NCBI GenBank assembly: GCA_963791945.1
Contig: CAWBUD010000002.1
Coordinates: forward strand, 1,984,001 to 2,048,000
Reading direction: 5' to 3'
DNA: 64,000 nucleotides
Origin: PALSA-1003 sp963791945
GTDB lineage: Bacteria; Pseudomonadota; Gammaproteobacteria; Burkholderiales; Casimicrobiaceae
The notes under the pieces were generated by a model. The model saw only the letters and a list, made by a program, of their open reading frames with translations, made no database searches and was not told the DNA's origin. The translations under genes were made by a program, and so were the position numbers. Of the stretch, positions 25,804-34,718 are shown piece after piece (position 1 is the first letter of the stretch; each line of letters begins with the position of its first letter).

Positions 25804-26099
25804 GTACAGCTCCAACTCTCGCACCTATTTAGTTGCGGTCAGCTGCGGCAAGACTTGCTACATTTTCGTCTACACCGCCGCAAAAGCGAAGCGCGGGAAC
25901 CGGCGCAAGCTATTGAATGAAGTGGGGCCCGACCAGGGCTCATGCTCGGATTCCATTTCGCCGACGCAAAGACATCGCAAACCCAGATGAGTGCGGGGGG
26001 AACACGGCGCCATCGTTAAACCGCCCTCTGCGCGGAAATCTCGACCTCCGCGACGTAATCGCGCAGCGCGCGTGCAGGCATATTCATGCTCGTATCGAA

Positions 26100-28646
26100 T
26101 CACCGCTGCCACAGGATTCGCGCGGTTTCAAGTGGAACCGCCACGCCGGGGCGGTGCGGTATCACCCGCGCCGTATAGTCCGCGGGTGGGCGCGCGTCTG
26201 GCACAGCCGCGCTGTAAACGTACCCGCCCGCCGCGGTGTCCAATTGGCGAACGCGCTTCATCTCCTGCCGCACCGATGCACCGCCCATGACGCCGTCGGC
26301 ATAAAGCTCCACCCGCACTGCCTCGGGTTCGAGGTCATCGAGATACACCTGCACTTCGAATACGTGCCGCCCGCCGTTGCTCTCAAGCTTCAATTCGCCG
26401 AAGCGCAGCGCGCTCCATCCTTCGTCCAGAGCGTGCCGCCAATTGACCAAGTCCACCCCGATTTGGCCTTTTTCCACAGCCCGCTTAAGGTAGGCGGAGG
26501 CTGCCGGGAGGTAGTGTTGCTCTGTGTATTCGCACACCGCGCGGTTGGTGGAAAAGCGCGGCGTCAATCGCGCCATGCTTTCGCGCATCCGGGTCACCCA
26601 GGCGCTGGGGATCCCCTGTTCATCACGAGCATAGAACTCCGGGATCACCTCGCGTTCGAGTAGGTCATAGAGGGCTTCGGCTTCGATGGCGTCCCAAGCG
26701 GGATCGTCGTCATGTTCCTGACCATCCCCCAACGCCCACCCCACTTCCGGCGTGTAGGCTTCCGCCCACCAGCCGTCCAATTCAGACAGATTGATTCCGC
26801 CATTGACCAGTACTTTCATGCCGCTCGTTCCACACGCTTCCCAGGGGCGTCGCGGCGTGTTGAGCCAGATATCCACCCCCTGCACCAGGTGCTCCGTCAG
26901 GAGCATGTCGTAGTCACTGAGGAAGATGACATGGGCGCGGGTTTCGGGCCGGCGAATGAAGCGAATCCATTCCTGAATCAAGGCCTGACCTGCCTGGTCC
27001 GCCGGATGAGCCTTGCCTGCAATGATGAGCTGCACCGGGCGCTGAGCGTTGTCCAACAAGCGCAGCAGTCGCTCCGGGTCGTGCAGCAGCAGGTTCGGTC
27101 TCTTGTAGGTCGCGAAGCGCCGAGCGAAGCCCAACGTCAACGTGTCGGGATCGAACAGATGCTTCGCACCGTCGACCTCCTGGGGCGACGCGCCAGAACC
27201 GGCCAGTTGCCGGGACAATCGTTCGCGAGCGTATTCAACCAGAGACTGGCGCGCGGCTGTGCGAAATCTCCAGAGACTAGCGTCGGATATGCAGCGAAAG
27301 TCCTGCTCCAGGCTCTGCGCCTTCCCCAGCCAGCGGTCCTTTCTGCAGGTTTCCGTCCAAAGAGCGTCAGCTTCCGCCGAGTCCCAGGTCGGCATGTGGA
27401 CGCCGTTGGTCACATGTCCGACAGGGATGTCGTCCTGCGGCCATCGCGCAAATAGAGGCTCGAACAGCCCCCGGCTCACCTTTCCATGCAGGCGGCTCAC
27501 GCCGTTCACCGCGCCGCTGCCTCGGATCGCAAGATAGGCCATATTGAAAGGTTCCGACGAATCGTTCGGGTTGCTTCGCCCCAGGGCCAGCAGATCGTCG
27601 AGTGATATACGAAGCTTCTGCTCGGCATAGCCACCGAGGTACTGCTCGATGAAAGCCGGCGCAAAACGATCGAAGCCGGCGGCAACCGCCGTGTGGGTGG
27701 TGAAAAGGTTGCCCGCCCTGGTGACCGCCACCGCGACCTCGAAAGTGCGCCCGGTTTCCTCCATGAAGCTTCGGGCGCGCTCCAATACCGCGAATGCCGC
27801 GTGTCCTTCGTTCAAGTGGCAGACTTCCGGCCGGATGTTGAGCGCTGTGAGCAGTCGCCATCCGCCAATCCCGAGCAGCATTTCCTGCTTGAGGCGCAAC
27901 TCCGCCCCGCCGCCGTATAACTCGCTGGTGATGCCTCGATGCGCCGCGTAATTCGCCGCGTCGTTACTGTCCAGCAGGTACAGCTTCAGGCGGCCAACCT
28001 GAACCTGCCAGGCGCGCAGCCAGACGGAGTACCCGGGTAAGGCGATCTCCAACCGCAGCCATTCGCCGTTCGCCCGGCGCAAAGGCGTGATCGGCAACTG
28101 TCCAGGGTCGTTGTACGGGAAGAGAGCCTGTTGCGCTCCGTCCTTGTCGATTACCTGGCGAAAGTAGCCTTGCTGGTAGAGGAGCCCCACTCCGATGACT
28201 GGAACGCCCAAATCGCTGGCGGCCTTGAGCTGATCGCCGGCGACATTGCCCAGGCCGCCAGAGTAAATCGGCAGCGCTTCGCTCAGCATGAACTCCATGC
28301 TGAAATAAGCGACACAGCTCAGCGCGGATTGCGGGTAGGTTTGCTGAAACCACGCGGGCGCCTGCGCGGCATCCCGCCTGGCCCGCACCAGATCGTCGAT
28401 GTTCTTGCGGAAGGCGGGATCGGCCAAGACATGCTGGAGTGTCTCGCGCGAGACGGTCTGCAGGATGGCCCAAGGATTATGCGTGATCTCCCACAGCACA
28501 GGATCGAGCTGCCGCCACAGCTGGTCGGTAGCATGGTTCCACGACGAACGCATATCCAGGGCAAGCTCCGCCAGGGAATCGAATCCCTCCACGTCCGTGC
28601 ATAAGAGAAGCTCCTTGGGATGGCTGACCCTTGTTTGTTCGCTCAT
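26100..28646 (-). CDS. glgP: Alpha-glucan (glycogen/starch) phosphorylase
   Basis: 848 residues, GT35 family of the ~850-residue alpha-glucan phosphorylase type. The PLP-binding Lys is in CGTSGMKVLVNGG (~645), followed by NLSELDGWWAEAY. FSMEFMLSEALPIYSGGLGN near residue 120 is the N-terminal family signature. Reaction: phosphorolysis of alpha-1,4-glucan to glucose-1-phosphate in the cytosol. The frame is open 76 codons further upstream, but that part encodes a phosphoglucomutase remnant; ATG 28646 with AAGGCGAGG is the real start. It is the last gene of a decayed sugar-phosphate operon. Without the adjacent pgm its product needs a mutase elsewhere. Confidence 0.92.
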   Translation of the reverse strand: MSEQTRVSHPKELLLCTDVEGFDSLAELALDMRSSWNHATDQLWRQLDPVLWEITHNPWAILQTVSRETLQHVLADPAFRKNIDDLVRARRDAAQAPAWFQQTYPQSALSCVAYFSMEFMLSEALPIYSGGLGNVAGDQLKAASDLGVPVIGVGLLYQQGYFRQVIDKDGAQQALFPYNDPGQLPITPLRRANGEWLRLEIALPGYSVWLRAWQVQVGRLKLYLLDSNDAANYAAHRGITSELYGGGAELRLKQEMLLGIGGWRLLTALNIRPEVCHLNEGHAAFAVLERARSFMEETGRTFEVAVAVTRAGNLFTTHTAVAAGFDRFAPAFIEQYLGGYAEQKLRISLDDLLALGRSNPNDSSEPFNMAYLAIRGSGAVNGVSRLHGKVSRGLFEPLFARWPQDDIPVGHVTNGVHMPTWDSAEADALWTETCRKDRWLGKAQSLEQDFRCISDASLWRFRTAARQSLVEYARERLSRQLAGSGASPQEVDGAKHLFDPDTLTLGFARRFATYKRPNLLLHDPERLLRLLDNAQRPVQLIIAGKAHPADQAGQALIQEWIRFIRRPETRAHVIFLSDYDMLLTEHLVQGVDIWLNTPRRPWEACGTSGMKVLVNGGINLSELDGWWAEAYTPEVGWALGDGQEHDDDPAWDAIEAEALYDLLEREVIPEFYARDEQGIPSAWVTRMRESMARLTPRFSTNRAVCEYTEQHYLPAASAYLKRAVEKGQIGVDLVNWRHALDEGWSALRFGELKLESNGGRHVFEVQVYLDDLEPEAVRVELYADGVMGGASVRQEMKRVRQLDTAAGGYVYSAAVPDARPPADYTARVIPHRPGVAVPLETARILWQR

Positions 28647-28751
28647 GGCCTCGCCTTCAAATTTGTCCTGGACGCGATCCCCGGCTGCGGCGTGGGTGCC
28701 CCAGCGCAGCACCGACGCCAGCCAGCTCTGCGGACCGTACCTGCTGTGACG

Positions 28752-29105
28752 CCCCGCACTTTCTTCGCCGCCAAAGCCGAGCGAGCCGTCGAGCAGGCCG
28801 TCCACGAACCACTTGAAGCCGACCGGCACCTCGTAGAGCTTGTGGCCGAGCTTCGCCGTGACGCGATCGATCATCTGGCTGCTTACTACGGTCTTGCCGA
28901 CCGCCGCATCCTTGCTCCACCTCGGTCGATGTTGAAAGAGGTAGAGATGGCGACCGAAAGGTAATGGTTCGGCGGCAGCAACCCGGCATTCCTGGTGACG
29001 ATGCCGTGCCGATCATGGTCGGTGTCGCACGCGAAGGCGATGTCGAAGCGATCCTTAAGGTCGATCAGGCTCTGCATCGCGTAGGACGATGACGGGTCCA
29101 TGCGG
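28752..29105 (-). pseudogene. Phosphoglucomutase remnant
   Basis: MDPSSSYAMQ, KDRFDIAFACDTDHDRHGIV (the metal-binding DxDxDR loop) and LLPPNHYLSVAI are in one frame. The homology then continues in another with SKDAAVGKTVVSSQMIDRVT, KLYEVPVGFKWFVDGLL and LGFGGEESAG, so a frameshift lies near 28930. The N-terminal half and the C-terminal domain are missing. The second frame runs straight into glgP, which misleadingly extends that gene. Confidence 0.88.
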
Positions 29106-29111
29106 ATGCGG

Positions 29112-29331
29112 GATCGAAGGAGTCGATATTCCAGATCGTCCTTTGGGTGACGACGCGGTGTTCATAGAGCGCGACAAGCTGTCCGAGACTCTGCGGAGTC
29201 AGACGCTCGGCGAGTATGGTGTTGGTCGGATGATTGCCTTCGAAGACATGATGCGGCGCCAGCCACGCTGGTGTTCCTTCGGCTTCGACTTGCGCGTCCG
29301 TCTTTCCGAAGACCTTGATCGCTTTGCGAAG
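29112..29331 (-). pseudogene. Glucose-6-phosphate isomerase C-terminal remnant
   Basis: The minus strand reads KAIKVFGKTDAQVEAEGTPA, then HHVFEGNHPTNTILAERLTP, QSLGQLVALYEHRVVTQ and IWNIDSFD. These are the G-N-P-t-t and LYEH...FDQ region close to the end of Pgi. The downstream VELGK signature is lost and the sequence joins the phosphoglucomutase fragment. Only ~70 of ~550 codons remain. Confidence 0.85.
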
Positions 29332-29471
29332 ATCGTGGGGTTGGAGGTCAGCCCGGTCACCGAAAAGTCGCTGATGTAGCGCTGCAGTGTGCCGTCCTTC
29401 AGCAGCCCGCGCGTAGTGTTATCGAGCCAAAGGCTTTGGCCGAGATCATGGCGTTGTTGGGTCGGCCTCAT
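29330..29471 (-). pseudogene. Transaldolase N-terminal remnant
   Basis: ATG 29471 follows GGAGGT. GQSLWLDNTTRGLLKDGTLQ and FSVTGLTSNPTIF are the conserved N-terminal transaldolase signature (TSNPTIF). The homology stops after TIF, where it fuses to the Pgi fragment. The catalytic Lys domain is absent. In related operons tal and pgi are adjacent or fused, so one internal deletion explains the junction. Confidence 0.88.
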
Positions 29472-29482
29472 GATACCTCCTG

Positions 29483-30178
29483 TTATGCACCGCCCGCTGC
29501 GTCCTTGCCGAGCAGCGTGGCCGAATCAGCATTGACCAGATCGCCGATGCGCTCAATCGTCATGTCAGCCGGCGGATAGGCGGCGATATTCCCCGGGTCC
29601 AGCGCGTAGTGCCCTTGGCGCGGGAAGATGGTCGTCAATCGGTCTTTCCACGTCTTTTTCATCGCCGCCAGAACGCGCAGCTTGTCGTCGATCATCACGT
29701 AGCGCCGAGCCGGATAGCGCTCGGCAACCGCATCCAGCATCTCTTCCTTGTGGATATAGATCAGCACGCGGCCTTCGACCGCTGCCCACAGCCCCGAACG
29801 CTCGATCTTGCGCGGCTGAAAAACGACATCGCCATCGGAAAGAATCACCGTCAATCCAAGGACGCGAAGACGCCGGATGGCGTCGAGCGCGCCAGGGTAC
29901 AACCGGCTTGCAAACGGATAGTCGACCAGAAATGAAGACATCAACAGCAGATGCATGTCCCTCAAATCTCCGAGCCGATAGCGTTGCAACGCACCCAGAT
30001 AATCAGCGTAACCCAGCTCGGTGCGCAGCGCTTCGAATATCGCCCAGTACCGATCCCTGCTCGCGGCGCCAAATTCGCGCTCGAGATGGTTCCTGAGGTC
30101 GTCTTGCACACGGTCGTTGTCGAGCAGCGTATTGTCCACGTCGAGCAGGAACACTACTTCGTTGTTTGCGGCCGTCAT
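29483..30178 (-). CDS. HAD family phosphatase
   Basis: 231 residues. HAD motifs: LLDVDNTLLDND (motif I, DxDxT, ~11), ILSDGD (motif II, ~112), Lys in the RYVMIDDK region with VMIDDK (motif IV DD, ~165). The cap is a helical insert between motifs I and II. It removes phosphate from a small molecule in the cytosol. It starts four bases after the zwf stop, so it is translationally coupled to that gene. Location among pentose-phosphate genes suggests a sugar phosphate, but the substrate is unknown. Confidence 0.8.
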   Translation of the reverse strand: MTAANNEVVFLLDVDNTLLDNDRVQDDLRNHLEREFGAASRDRYWAIFEALRTELGYADYLGALQRYRLGDLRDMHLLLMSSFLVDYPFASRLYPGALDAIRRLRVLGLTVILSDGDVVFQPRKIERSGLWAAVEGRVLIYIHKEEMLDAVAERYPARRYVMIDDKLRVLAAMKKTWKDRLTTIFPRQGHYALDPGNIAAYPPADMTIERIGDLVNADSATLLGKDAAGGA

Positions 30179-30181
30179 GCC

Positions 30182-31588
30182 TTACGCCCGGCCTAGTATG
30201 GGGTTGTGCCAGCTCCCTTCTTCTGCGATGAGCGCGCCAGCCTCTTTCGGCCCCCAGCTACGGCGCTGGTAAGGGCGAACCCGATGATGGTTCTTGAGGA
30301 CTGGGTCGACCACTGCCCAGGCGGCCTCAACCGCGTCCTCACGGGTGAAAAGCGCGCCGTTGCCGGCCATGGCGTCGCCCAGAAGCCGCTCGTAGGGTGC
30401 TTCCTCTCCCGGCTGTTCATCAAGCAGGTATAGCTCACGCTGGTCGCCGACGAACTCTTTCCCTGCACGCTTGACGCGTGCGGCGAGGGCGATGGCGGAG
30501 CTGGGAGAAAGGCGGAAGCGCAGATAGTTGGCCGCGCCGGCCGGAGGCACTGAGTCGGCGAACAGCTCCTGCGGCGGCGCCTTCAACCGGACCAGCACCT
30601 CGGCGGCCGTCTCCGCCAGAAACTTGCCTGAGCGCAGGTACCACGGCACTCCACCCCAACGCCACGAGTCGATGAAAAGACGCAGAGCGCAGAAAGTCTC
30701 GACGTCGGAATTCTGCGCCACGCCCGGCTCCCTACGATAGCCAGCGTACTGGCCGCGCACCAGGTCGTCGGACTTCAGAGGGCGCATTGCCTGGAAGACA
30801 TCGGCTGTCTCGCCGTGCACAGCTCCAAAGCCCCGATAGGTCGGCGGCTCCATGGCAAGCAGCGCGACGATCTGGAAGAGATGGTTCTGGATCACGTCGC
30901 GCAGGCACCCTGCGGTCTCGTAGAACGCGCCGCGGCCCTCGACGCCGAAGTTCTCGGACAGGGTTATCTGGATGCTGGACACGTAGTTGCGGTTCCAGAT
31001 CGGCTCCAGGAACGAATTGGCGAACCGAAAATAGAGAATGTTCATGATCGCCTCCTTCGCGAGGAAGTGATCGATGCGGAAGATCGAGTCTTCCGGGAAC
31101 ACCGATCGGGCGATGCGATTGAGCTCCCGCGCCGAGGCCAGGTCCCGTCCGAACGGCTTTTCGACGATGACGCGCGCACGATCGGCCAACCCAGCTGCGC
31201 CGAGTCCCTTGATGACCGTCGGGAAGAGCGCGGGCGGGATGGCGAGGTAGTGCGCCGGGCGCCGGGTATCGCCCAGCGCCTTCTTCAGCGCTTTGAAGGT
31301 ACCCGGGTCGTTGTAGTCGCCGCTGACATAGCGTAGGACAGAGAGCAGATGGCGCAGAGCTTGCCGGTCGTCGATCCTTCCCGATTTCTTTATGCCGTCT
31401 TCGGCGTGTTTGCGCAATTGCGCCAGACTCCACCTCGAAGAAGCGACGCCGATGACCGGAACGTTGAGGACGCCTCGCTTCGCCATCGCATAGAGCGCCG
31501 GAAAGATCATTTTATGCGCGAGATCGCCAGTGACGCCGAATAGCACCAGCGCGCCAGACTGTGCCGCGTAACGCCCGGTCTTGTTCAT
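30182..31588 (-). CDS. zwf: Glucose-6-phosphate 1-dehydrogenase
   Basis: 468 residues. LVLFGVTGDLAHKMIFPALY is the N-terminal NADP-binding GxxGDLA motif (~16-35). RIDHFLAKE (~180) is the active-site RIDHYxGKE motif with two conservative changes (Y to F, G to A). VIVEKPFGRDLASA is the EKPFG motif. Reaction: glucose-6-phosphate + NAD(P)+ to 6-phosphogluconolactone. ATG 31588 abuts the stop of the gnd remnant. It is intact while neighbours gnd, tal, pgi and pgm are broken. The altered RIDHY motif could affect activity. Confidence 0.93.
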   Translation of the reverse strand: MNKTGRYAAQSGALVLFGVTGDLAHKMIFPALYAMAKRGVLNVPVIGVASSRWSLAQLRKHAEDGIKKSGRIDDRQALRHLLSVLRYVSGDYNDPGTFKALKKALGDTRRPAHYLAIPPALFPTVIKGLGAAGLADRARVIVEKPFGRDLASARELNRIARSVFPEDSIFRIDHFLAKEAIMNILYFRFANSFLEPIWNRNYVSSIQITLSENFGVEGRGAFYETAGCLRDVIQNHLFQIVALLAMEPPTYRGFGAVHGETADVFQAMRPLKSDDLVRGQYAGYRREPGVAQNSDVETFCALRLFIDSWRWGGVPWYLRSGKFLAETAAEVLVRLKAPPQELFADSVPPAGAANYLRFRLSPSSAIALAARVKRAGKEFVGDQRELYLLDEQPGEEAPYERLLGDAMAGNGALFTREDAVEAAWAVVDPVLKNHHRVRPYQRRSWGPKEAGALIAEEGSWHNPILGRA

Positions 31589-31589
31589 C

Positions 31590-32115
31590 TCAGCTTTTTC
31601 CTTTCTTCTTCTCGTCACGCCCGCCAAACTGCGTACGCATCACAGACAACACCTTGTTGGCGAAACCCGCGTCACCGCGTGAGCTGAAGCGTCCATAGAG
31701 GGCAGCACTGAGAACGTGAGTCGGCACCGCCTCGTCGATGGCGGCCGCGATCGTCCATCGTCCTTCGCCGGAATCCGACACGCGACCAGCGTAGTCTTTC
31801 AGGTCGTGATCATTCGCCAGCACGGCTGCGGTGGGGTCCAGCAACCAGGAGCCGATGGAGCTGCCGCGGTGCCACACCTCGGCGACCTCCGGCAGATCAA
31901 GCTCGTACTGGCAATACTCGGGGTTTCGCAACGGCGTCGTCTCCGCATCCGCATCGCGCGCTCGCTTGCCGGCGTTCGCGTTGCGCAGGATGTTCAGCCC
32001 TTCGGCATAAGCCGCCATGAGGCCATACTTCTATGCCATTGTGAACCATCTTTAACGAAGGGGCCGGCGCCGATCGGGCCGCAATGCATATCGCCCCCTT
32101 CGGCAGTGCTATCAC
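31590..32115 (-). pseudogene. 6-phosphogluconate dehydrogenase remnant (gnd)
   Basis: GDMHCGPIGAGPFV, then KMVHNGIE, then YGLMAAYAEGLNILRNANAG are in three successive frames; single extra bases near 32052 and 32030 break the reading. From 32018 the frame is open to the end (RNPEYCQYELDLPEVAEVWH, then VSDSGEGRW and SSRGDAGFANKVLSVMR), the typical C-terminal helical domain. The NADP domain is missing. The 142-codon open frame could still be translated but lacks the catalytic site. Confidence 0.87.
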
Positions 32116-32303
32116 GCTTCCGGCGACCTGACGTGGCCTAACGCCGTCGGCACGGGTTTGGGTATGCATTTGGCAAACCACAGCGCTCAACGCCGAGCAG
32201 GCACTTACCAACGGATACGGTCCCGGTGGACAGATGTCCGTCAATGTCCGGCTAAGCGGGAACGGCGAGCGCTTCTCCGATTCCGAACAACAGCAGTGTT
32301 TCC

Positions 32304-32548
32304 GTCCAACCGCGCTCGGACCGGTCGATAAGAAGAATATCTACTACAAAGATGTCCCGCGCGACCTGACTAACGAGCTGTGGCGGCAGTGCCGGGACGC
32401 TACCGAGCCGCTGAGACGTTCCGGGAAACTCGCAGTCGTCCACTTCCAGTTCGCACCGTGGGTCGCCTTCCATCCCAGGAACCGGGATCGCATCGAGGAG
32501 TGCCAACGACTGGAGGGCCATCAGCCAGTCATCGTCACGCCGGCGTGA
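32304..32548 (+). pseudogene. DUF72 family protein, internal fragment
   Basis: PTALGPVDKKNIYYKDVPRD, then LRRSGKLAVVHFQFAPWVAF and RNRDRIEECQRLEGH match the middle of DUF72 proteins (YecE-like TIM barrel). The start and the second half are missing and the frame ends inside the 3' end of the convergent fadD. It is a truncated remnant. Confidence 0.7.
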
Positions 32549-34226
32549 CCTCTGCCTCTTTCTTCGTCGCTTCGCGCAAGAGCCGGCGCAGGATCTTGCC
32601 GATCGGACTCTTCGGCAGCGCCTCAGCCCGAAACTCGATGATCTTCGGAACCTTGTACCCAGTCAGGTTCTTCTTGCAGTGCTCCAGCAAAGCATCCTCT
32701 GTGAGCTCCGGGTCCTTTGTCACGACGATGATCTTGACTGCTTCGCCGGACTTCGGGTCGGTCACGCCGATCGCGGCGACCTCGAGCACGCCAGGGTGCA
32801 TCATCACCACGTCTTCGATCTCGTTCGGGAATACCTTGAACCCGGACACCACGATCATATCCTTCTTGCGGTCGGTGATCTTGAAGTAGCCGCGCGGGTC
32901 CATGAAGCCCATGTCGCCGGTGCGGAGCCAGCCGTCCGGCGTCAAGACCTTCGCCGTCTCGTCGGGACGGTTCCAGTAACCTTTCATGACCTGCGGGCCG
33001 CGAATGCAGATCTCGTCCACTTGGCCCACCGCGACTTCGATCCCTTGGTCATCCAGGATCGCGGCTTCGGTCGAGGGAATCGGCACGCCGATCGTTCCGG
33101 TCCAGTCTTGGAGGCCGAGCGGGTTGGAGATCGCGGCCGGCGACGTTTCCGTGAGCCCGTAGCTTTCCATGATGGGGACGCCCGTAACCTGTTTCCATTT
33201 CTCGGCCACGGCGCGCTGCACGGCCATGCCGCCCGCGTTGGCCATCTTGAGGTTGTGCGTCTCCACCCGTGCAAATCCCGGGGCGTTGAGCAGCGCGTTG
33301 TACAGGGTGTTGACGCCTATCATCGCGGTAAATCTCTGCTTCGTGAGCTCGTTGATGAAGGCGGGCAGGTCTCTGGGATTGGTGATCAGGATGACGTGGG
33401 CGCCGATCTTCATGAACACGAGGTTCGCAGTCAGCGCATAGACGTGATACAGCGGCAGCGGAAGGATGGCCGTCTCCTTCCCGTCCTCCAGGTCGCGGGT
33501 GATCCACGCCGCCATCTGCTGCACGTTGGCCACCAGATTGCGATGAGTGAGGATCGCGCCCTTCGCCACACCCGTCGTTCCACCCGTGTACTGCAGAAAC
33601 GCAATGTCGTCGTGGTGCAATGGCACGTCGTCCAGCGTTTGCGCGCGTCCTCCACGCAATACGGCATTGAAATCGATCGCGTTCGGGATTTGCCACGGCG
33701 GCACCATCTTCTTCACATGCTTCACCACAAGGTTGGTGAGCAGCGCCTTGGGCTGTGGAAACATGTCACCGATTTGGGTCGTGATGACGGTCTTGATCGC
33801 AGTGTTAGCGTGCACCTCCTGCAGCGTATGTGCGAAATTCTCCAACACCACGATGACCGTCGCGCCGGAGTCCTTCATTTGGTGTTCGAGCTCGCGTGGC
33901 GTGTACAGCGGGTTGACGTTGACCACGGTCATGCCAGCCCGCAGCACGCCGAAGAGTGCTACCGGATACTGGAGGAGGTTGGGCATCATGATCGCCACCC
34001 GATTACCCTTCTTGAGACCGACCACCTTTTGCAGGTAGGCGCCAAACGCCCGGCTGGCGCGGTCGAGTTGTCGATAGGTGATCGACACACCCATGTTGCC
34101 GTACGCCGGAAGCTCGCCGAAGCGCTTGCAGCTTTGCTCCAGGATGTCCTTGAGCGACGCGTACTCGTCGATATCGACTTCGGCCGGGATGCCTTCCGGG
34201 TATTGCATTAACCAGACCTTGTTCAC
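32535..34226 (-). CDS. fadD: Long-chain fatty acid-CoA ligase
   Basis: 563 residues, AMP-forming acyl-CoA synthetase family. P-loop YTGGTTGVAKGA (~213), ESYGLTETSPA (~355), GWLRTGDMGFMDPRGYF (A8 hinge region, ~440) and the C-terminal SPIGKILRRLLR with the catalytic Lys are all present. Reaction: fatty acid + ATP + CoA to acyl-CoA + AMP + PPi, at the inner membrane. The start is GTG 34226 after AGGAG. It faces the IclR/cluster 2 region and is not in an operon. Length and motifs match FadD; medium-chain or aromatic acids are possible too. Confidence 0.9.
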   Translation of the reverse strand: MNKVWLMQYPEGIPAEVDIDEYASLKDILEQSCKRFGELPAYGNMGVSITYRQLDRASRAFGAYLQKVVGLKKGNRVAIMMPNLLQYPVALFGVLRAGMTVVNVNPLYTPRELEHQMKDSGATVIVVLENFAHTLQEVHANTAIKTVITTQIGDMFPQPKALLTNLVVKHVKKMVPPWQIPNAIDFNAVLRGGRAQTLDDVPLHHDDIAFLQYTGGTTGVAKGAILTHRNLVANVQQMAAWITRDLEDGKETAILPLPLYHVYALTANLVFMKIGAHVILITNPRDLPAFINELTKQRFTAMIGVNTLYNALLNAPGFARVETHNLKMANAGGMAVQRAVAEKWKQVTGVPIMESYGLTETSPAAISNPLGLQDWTGTIGVPIPSTEAAILDDQGIEVAVGQVDEICIRGPQVMKGYWNRPDETAKVLTPDGWLRTGDMGFMDPRGYFKITDRKKDMIVVSGFKVFPNEIEDVVMMHPGVLEVAAIGVTDPKSGEAVKIIVVTKDPELTEDALLEHCKKNLTGYKVPKIIEFRAEALPKSPIGKILRRLLREATKKEAEVTPA

Positions 34227-34718
34227 CGCGTTCTCCTGTAGGCCCTGCTATGACTCTCCACAACAAAGTCTCCACAACGAGGTCGCGACGTTGCCGGCAG
34301 AATCACGCGCAACGACGTGCCGCTTGGGCGACAAGCTTCAACTCTAGCCCTCATTTCGGAAACCGTCATTGAGCGATGTCAATCTCTGAGGCAGGCGCCG
34401 GGCCGTGTTTAGCGTCTGGCCGATCCCCGAAAAGACGTTAGGGACTTATTAGACAATATGGTCGGCGTGGCCACCGTCGACCGGATGCGCTACGCGCTAT
34501 GCCCCGCTACGCTGCTGCTCATCGAGCACCGCGACCAGGACTAGATACGGAACACGGGAGCGCAGCCGCTCGGGACCCTCAACTTCCATGTGCCGCCCGC
34601 GTATCGCAGCGATGGCAATGAGCTACCCGCCGCGAAGCCCGCCGACAACAATACGCGCAATGGAAAGTGACCGCGTCCGTGTCGCATGTGGCGGAGCGGG
34701 GATTCGTAATCGAGAGCC
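34227..34718. other. Gene-free stretch between fadD and IclR
   Basis: I see no supportable gene. A forward frame from ~34450 to 34668 (ending LGTLNFHVPPAYRSDGNEL...) reads like protein but has an in-frame TAG near 34540 and no family I recognise, so at most it is debris. Confidence 0.4.

Noticed and set aside
28647..28874. N-terminal extension of glgP
   Set aside because: The extra residues are phosphoglucomutase sequence; the phosphorylase begins at ATG 28646.
34450..34668. Possible short gene between fadD and the IclR gene
   Set aside because: In-frame TAG, no ribosome site and no recognised family; cannot be supported.
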